Assembly (NCBI GenBank): GCA_902489665.1
Contig: CABUAT010000005.1
Coordinates: 20,819-84,818, forward strand
Direction of reading: 5' to 3'
Source: an uncultured Collinsella sp.
GTDB lineage: Bacteria; Actinomycetota; Coriobacteriia; Coriobacteriales; Coriobacteriaceae
DNA length: 64,000 nt
A program made the position numbers and the translations under genes. Below are positions 63,247 through 64,000 of the stretch, in pieces (within the stretch, counting starts at the first letter, position 1; each line of letters begins with the position of its first letter). The notes below the pieces were generated by a model. It was not told the origin of the DNA. It ran no database searches and saw nothing but the letters and a program-made list of their open reading frames with translations.

Positions 63247-63275
63247 ATAATATCTTTCAACCTCCTAGGCTGCAA
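63247..63275 (-). promoter_or_regulatory. Promoter of the rpsF-ssb-rpsR-rplI operon
   Basis: On the minus strand TTGCAG (63270-63275) and TATTAT (63247-63252) are separated by 17 bp. The predicted leader is about 65 nt and contains the hairpin at 63202-63230. Confidence 0.75.
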
Positions 63276-63634
63276 GAATATGCAGCTACAACCTCATGAC
63301 CTCCACATATGCCCATACTCGCACGACGTTTCATGCGCATTCCAACCAAATGCTGACCAAAAGCTTGACGGATCTGTGGACAAGATACGGTGCCGTGAGG
63401 ACAAGCTGAGCCAAGTCGCAGGTCAACGGGCGCATGGTTGTGGTCGCAAAATGCATACCAGTGGCCCACAGCACCACCCAAAGATTTTTAAATTCATTGC
63501 CAAATCGCTTATAAATACCCCTTTTGAACAATTGAGTTGATCAACTACGCTGGTCGGAAGCCGTTTTTTGGCATCTCAAACCCCGCTGCAACGCCAAACG
63601 CGGCCAAGCGTTTTAAAAAATGCCAACTTTTCTG
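63276..63634. other. Intergenic region without recognised genes
   Basis: About 360 bp between the divergent rpsF and tRNA-Ser promoters. Possible reading frames here are short and have no family resemblance or ribosome site. No repeat or clear hairpin was recognised. Confidence 0.5.
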
Positions 63635-63663
63635 TTTGCACTTTGCGATTCCTCGTGTATACT
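63635..63663 (+). promoter_or_regulatory. Promoter of the first tRNA-Ser gene
   Basis: TTTGCA (63635-63640) and a perfect TATACT (63658-63663) are separated by 17 bp. The tRNA starts 17 bp after the -10 box. Confidence 0.7.
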
Positions 63664-63679
63664 GACTTTCGCATTTAAC

Positions 63680-63770
63680 GGAGAGTTGTCCGAGTGGCCG
63701 AAGGAGCACGATTGGAAATCGTGTAGGCGTCAAAAGCGTCTCCAGGGTTCAAATCCCTGACTCTCCGCCA
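63680..63770 (+). tRNA. tRNA-Ser (GGA)
   Basis: 91 nt with encoded CCA. The acceptor stem GGAGAGT pairs with ACTCTCC. The anticodon loop is TTGGAAA (anticodon GGA). A long variable arm (TAGGCGTCAAAAGCGTCTCC region) is typical of class II serine tRNAs. The T-loop is GTTCAAATC. Confidence 0.96.
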
Positions 63771-63779
63771 GTTAATTCC

Positions 63780-63809
63780 AAAGCAGGCCTTCGAGCCTGC
63801 TTTGTTTTT
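63780..63809 (+). terminator. Terminator between the two serine tRNAs
   Basis: AAAGCAGGC and GCCTGCTTT form a perfect stem around CTTCGA-type loop bases, followed by GTTTTT. The second tRNA is thus likely transcribed separately or by read-through. Confidence 0.88.
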
Positions 63810-63818
63810 ACCCCACGC

Positions 63819-63909
63819 GGAGGGGTGGCAGAGTGGTTGAATGCGGCGGTCTCGAAAACCGTTTGGCCTGTATAAGGTCACGAGGGTTCGAATCCCTCCT
63901 CCTCCGCCA
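63819..63909 (+). tRNA. tRNA-Ser (CGA)
   Basis: 91 nt with encoded CCA. The acceptor stem GGAGGGG pairs with the CCTCCTCC region. The anticodon loop is CTCGAAA (anticodon CGA). The long variable arm is present, and the T-loop is GTTCGAATC. It starts 10 bp after the terminator of the previous tRNA. Confidence 0.95.
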
Positions 63910-63920
63910 TTTTGGTTGAG

Positions 63921-63946
63921 AAAGCTCCCAGATCGGGGGCTTTTTT
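63921..63946 (+). terminator. Terminator of the second serine tRNA
   Basis: AAAGCTCCC and GGGGGCTTT pair around AGATC, followed by a run of T. It lies 12 bp after the tRNA end. Confidence 0.88.
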
Positions 63947-64000
63947 CTAATATGAGAAAGCCATTGTCAATAGGCATGTTCGTTCGAGCCCGGTTTGAAA

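Noticed and set aside
63199..63540. 113-codon plus-strand frame between rpsF and the serine tRNA
   Set aside because: It starts inside the rpsF leader and promoter, has Cys/His-rich random composition and no ribosome site.

Overview
The window looks like a chromosomal segment of a high-GC, gut-type anaerobic actinobacterium of the class Coriobacteriia, most like Collinsella. This assignment is inference from gene content, codon style and the many short palindromic repeats; no database was searched. Supporting content includes a membrane-bound group 4 [NiFe] hydrogenase, an Nfn-type electron-bifurcating pair, an LPxTG pilin-like adhesin with a class B sortase elsewhere in the window, and the conserved block rpsF-ssb-rpsR-rplI-dnaB.

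Layout. 1-383: end of a NarL/LuxR-type response regulator. 384-7994: a 2098-residue VWA/pilin-repeat surface protein, flanked on both sides by large nested palindromes. 7995-13639: a five-gene Ech-type hydrogenase operon (F, E, D, C and an A-B fusion, read on the minus strand). 13927-14322: a lone IS150 OrfA-like helix-turn-helix protein. 14772-16808: an old-yellow-enzyme/dienoyl-CoA-reductase-type flavoenzyme. 16950-17246: a strikingly regular array of eight 15-bp sites in alternating orientation, next to an initiator tRNA. 17609-22834: coaX, a biotin-ligase-like gene, a folP-folK fusion, a sirtuin and exonuclease III. 22985-26245: an ECF vitamin transporter (S, fused double ATPase, T). 26433-29025: glmU and prs. 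29111-30839: a PD-(D/E)XK nuclease-like gene between two MITE-like elements of equal length. 30953-34193: pth and nfnAB. 34329-38030: a polar amino acid ABC importer with a cytidylate-kinase-like gene. 38287-47999: yqeY, a parvulin foldase, a PTS IIA protein, purN-purM, purF, a CmpB-family membrane protein, a MoaE-like protein, sortase B and purE. 48443-53198: carAB. 53405-59772: a membrane protein, an ABC exporter, a NUDIX hydrolase, purD and purA. 59866-63175: dnaB-rplI-rpsR-ssb-rpsF. 63680-63909: two serine tRNAs.

The genes fall into a few functional groups. One is redox and energy conservation (Ech hydrogenase, NfnAB, flavoenzyme). Another is nucleotide supply (prs, purF, purD, purN, purM, purE, purA, carAB), nearly all on the minus strand between 40 kb and 60 kb. 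The others are cofactor supply (coaX, folPK, ECF importer, biotin-ligase-like), cell surface (adhesin, sortase, foldase, glmU), and the replication and translation block.

The most unusual feature is the density of structured non-coding DNA. There are at least four families of palindromic elements. In several of them a conserved core sits inside outer arms that differ between copies yet remain self-complementary. One palindromic element lies in frame inside the ECF ATPase gene. These elements, and the alternating 15-mer array at 16950-17246, are the best candidates for something undescribed.
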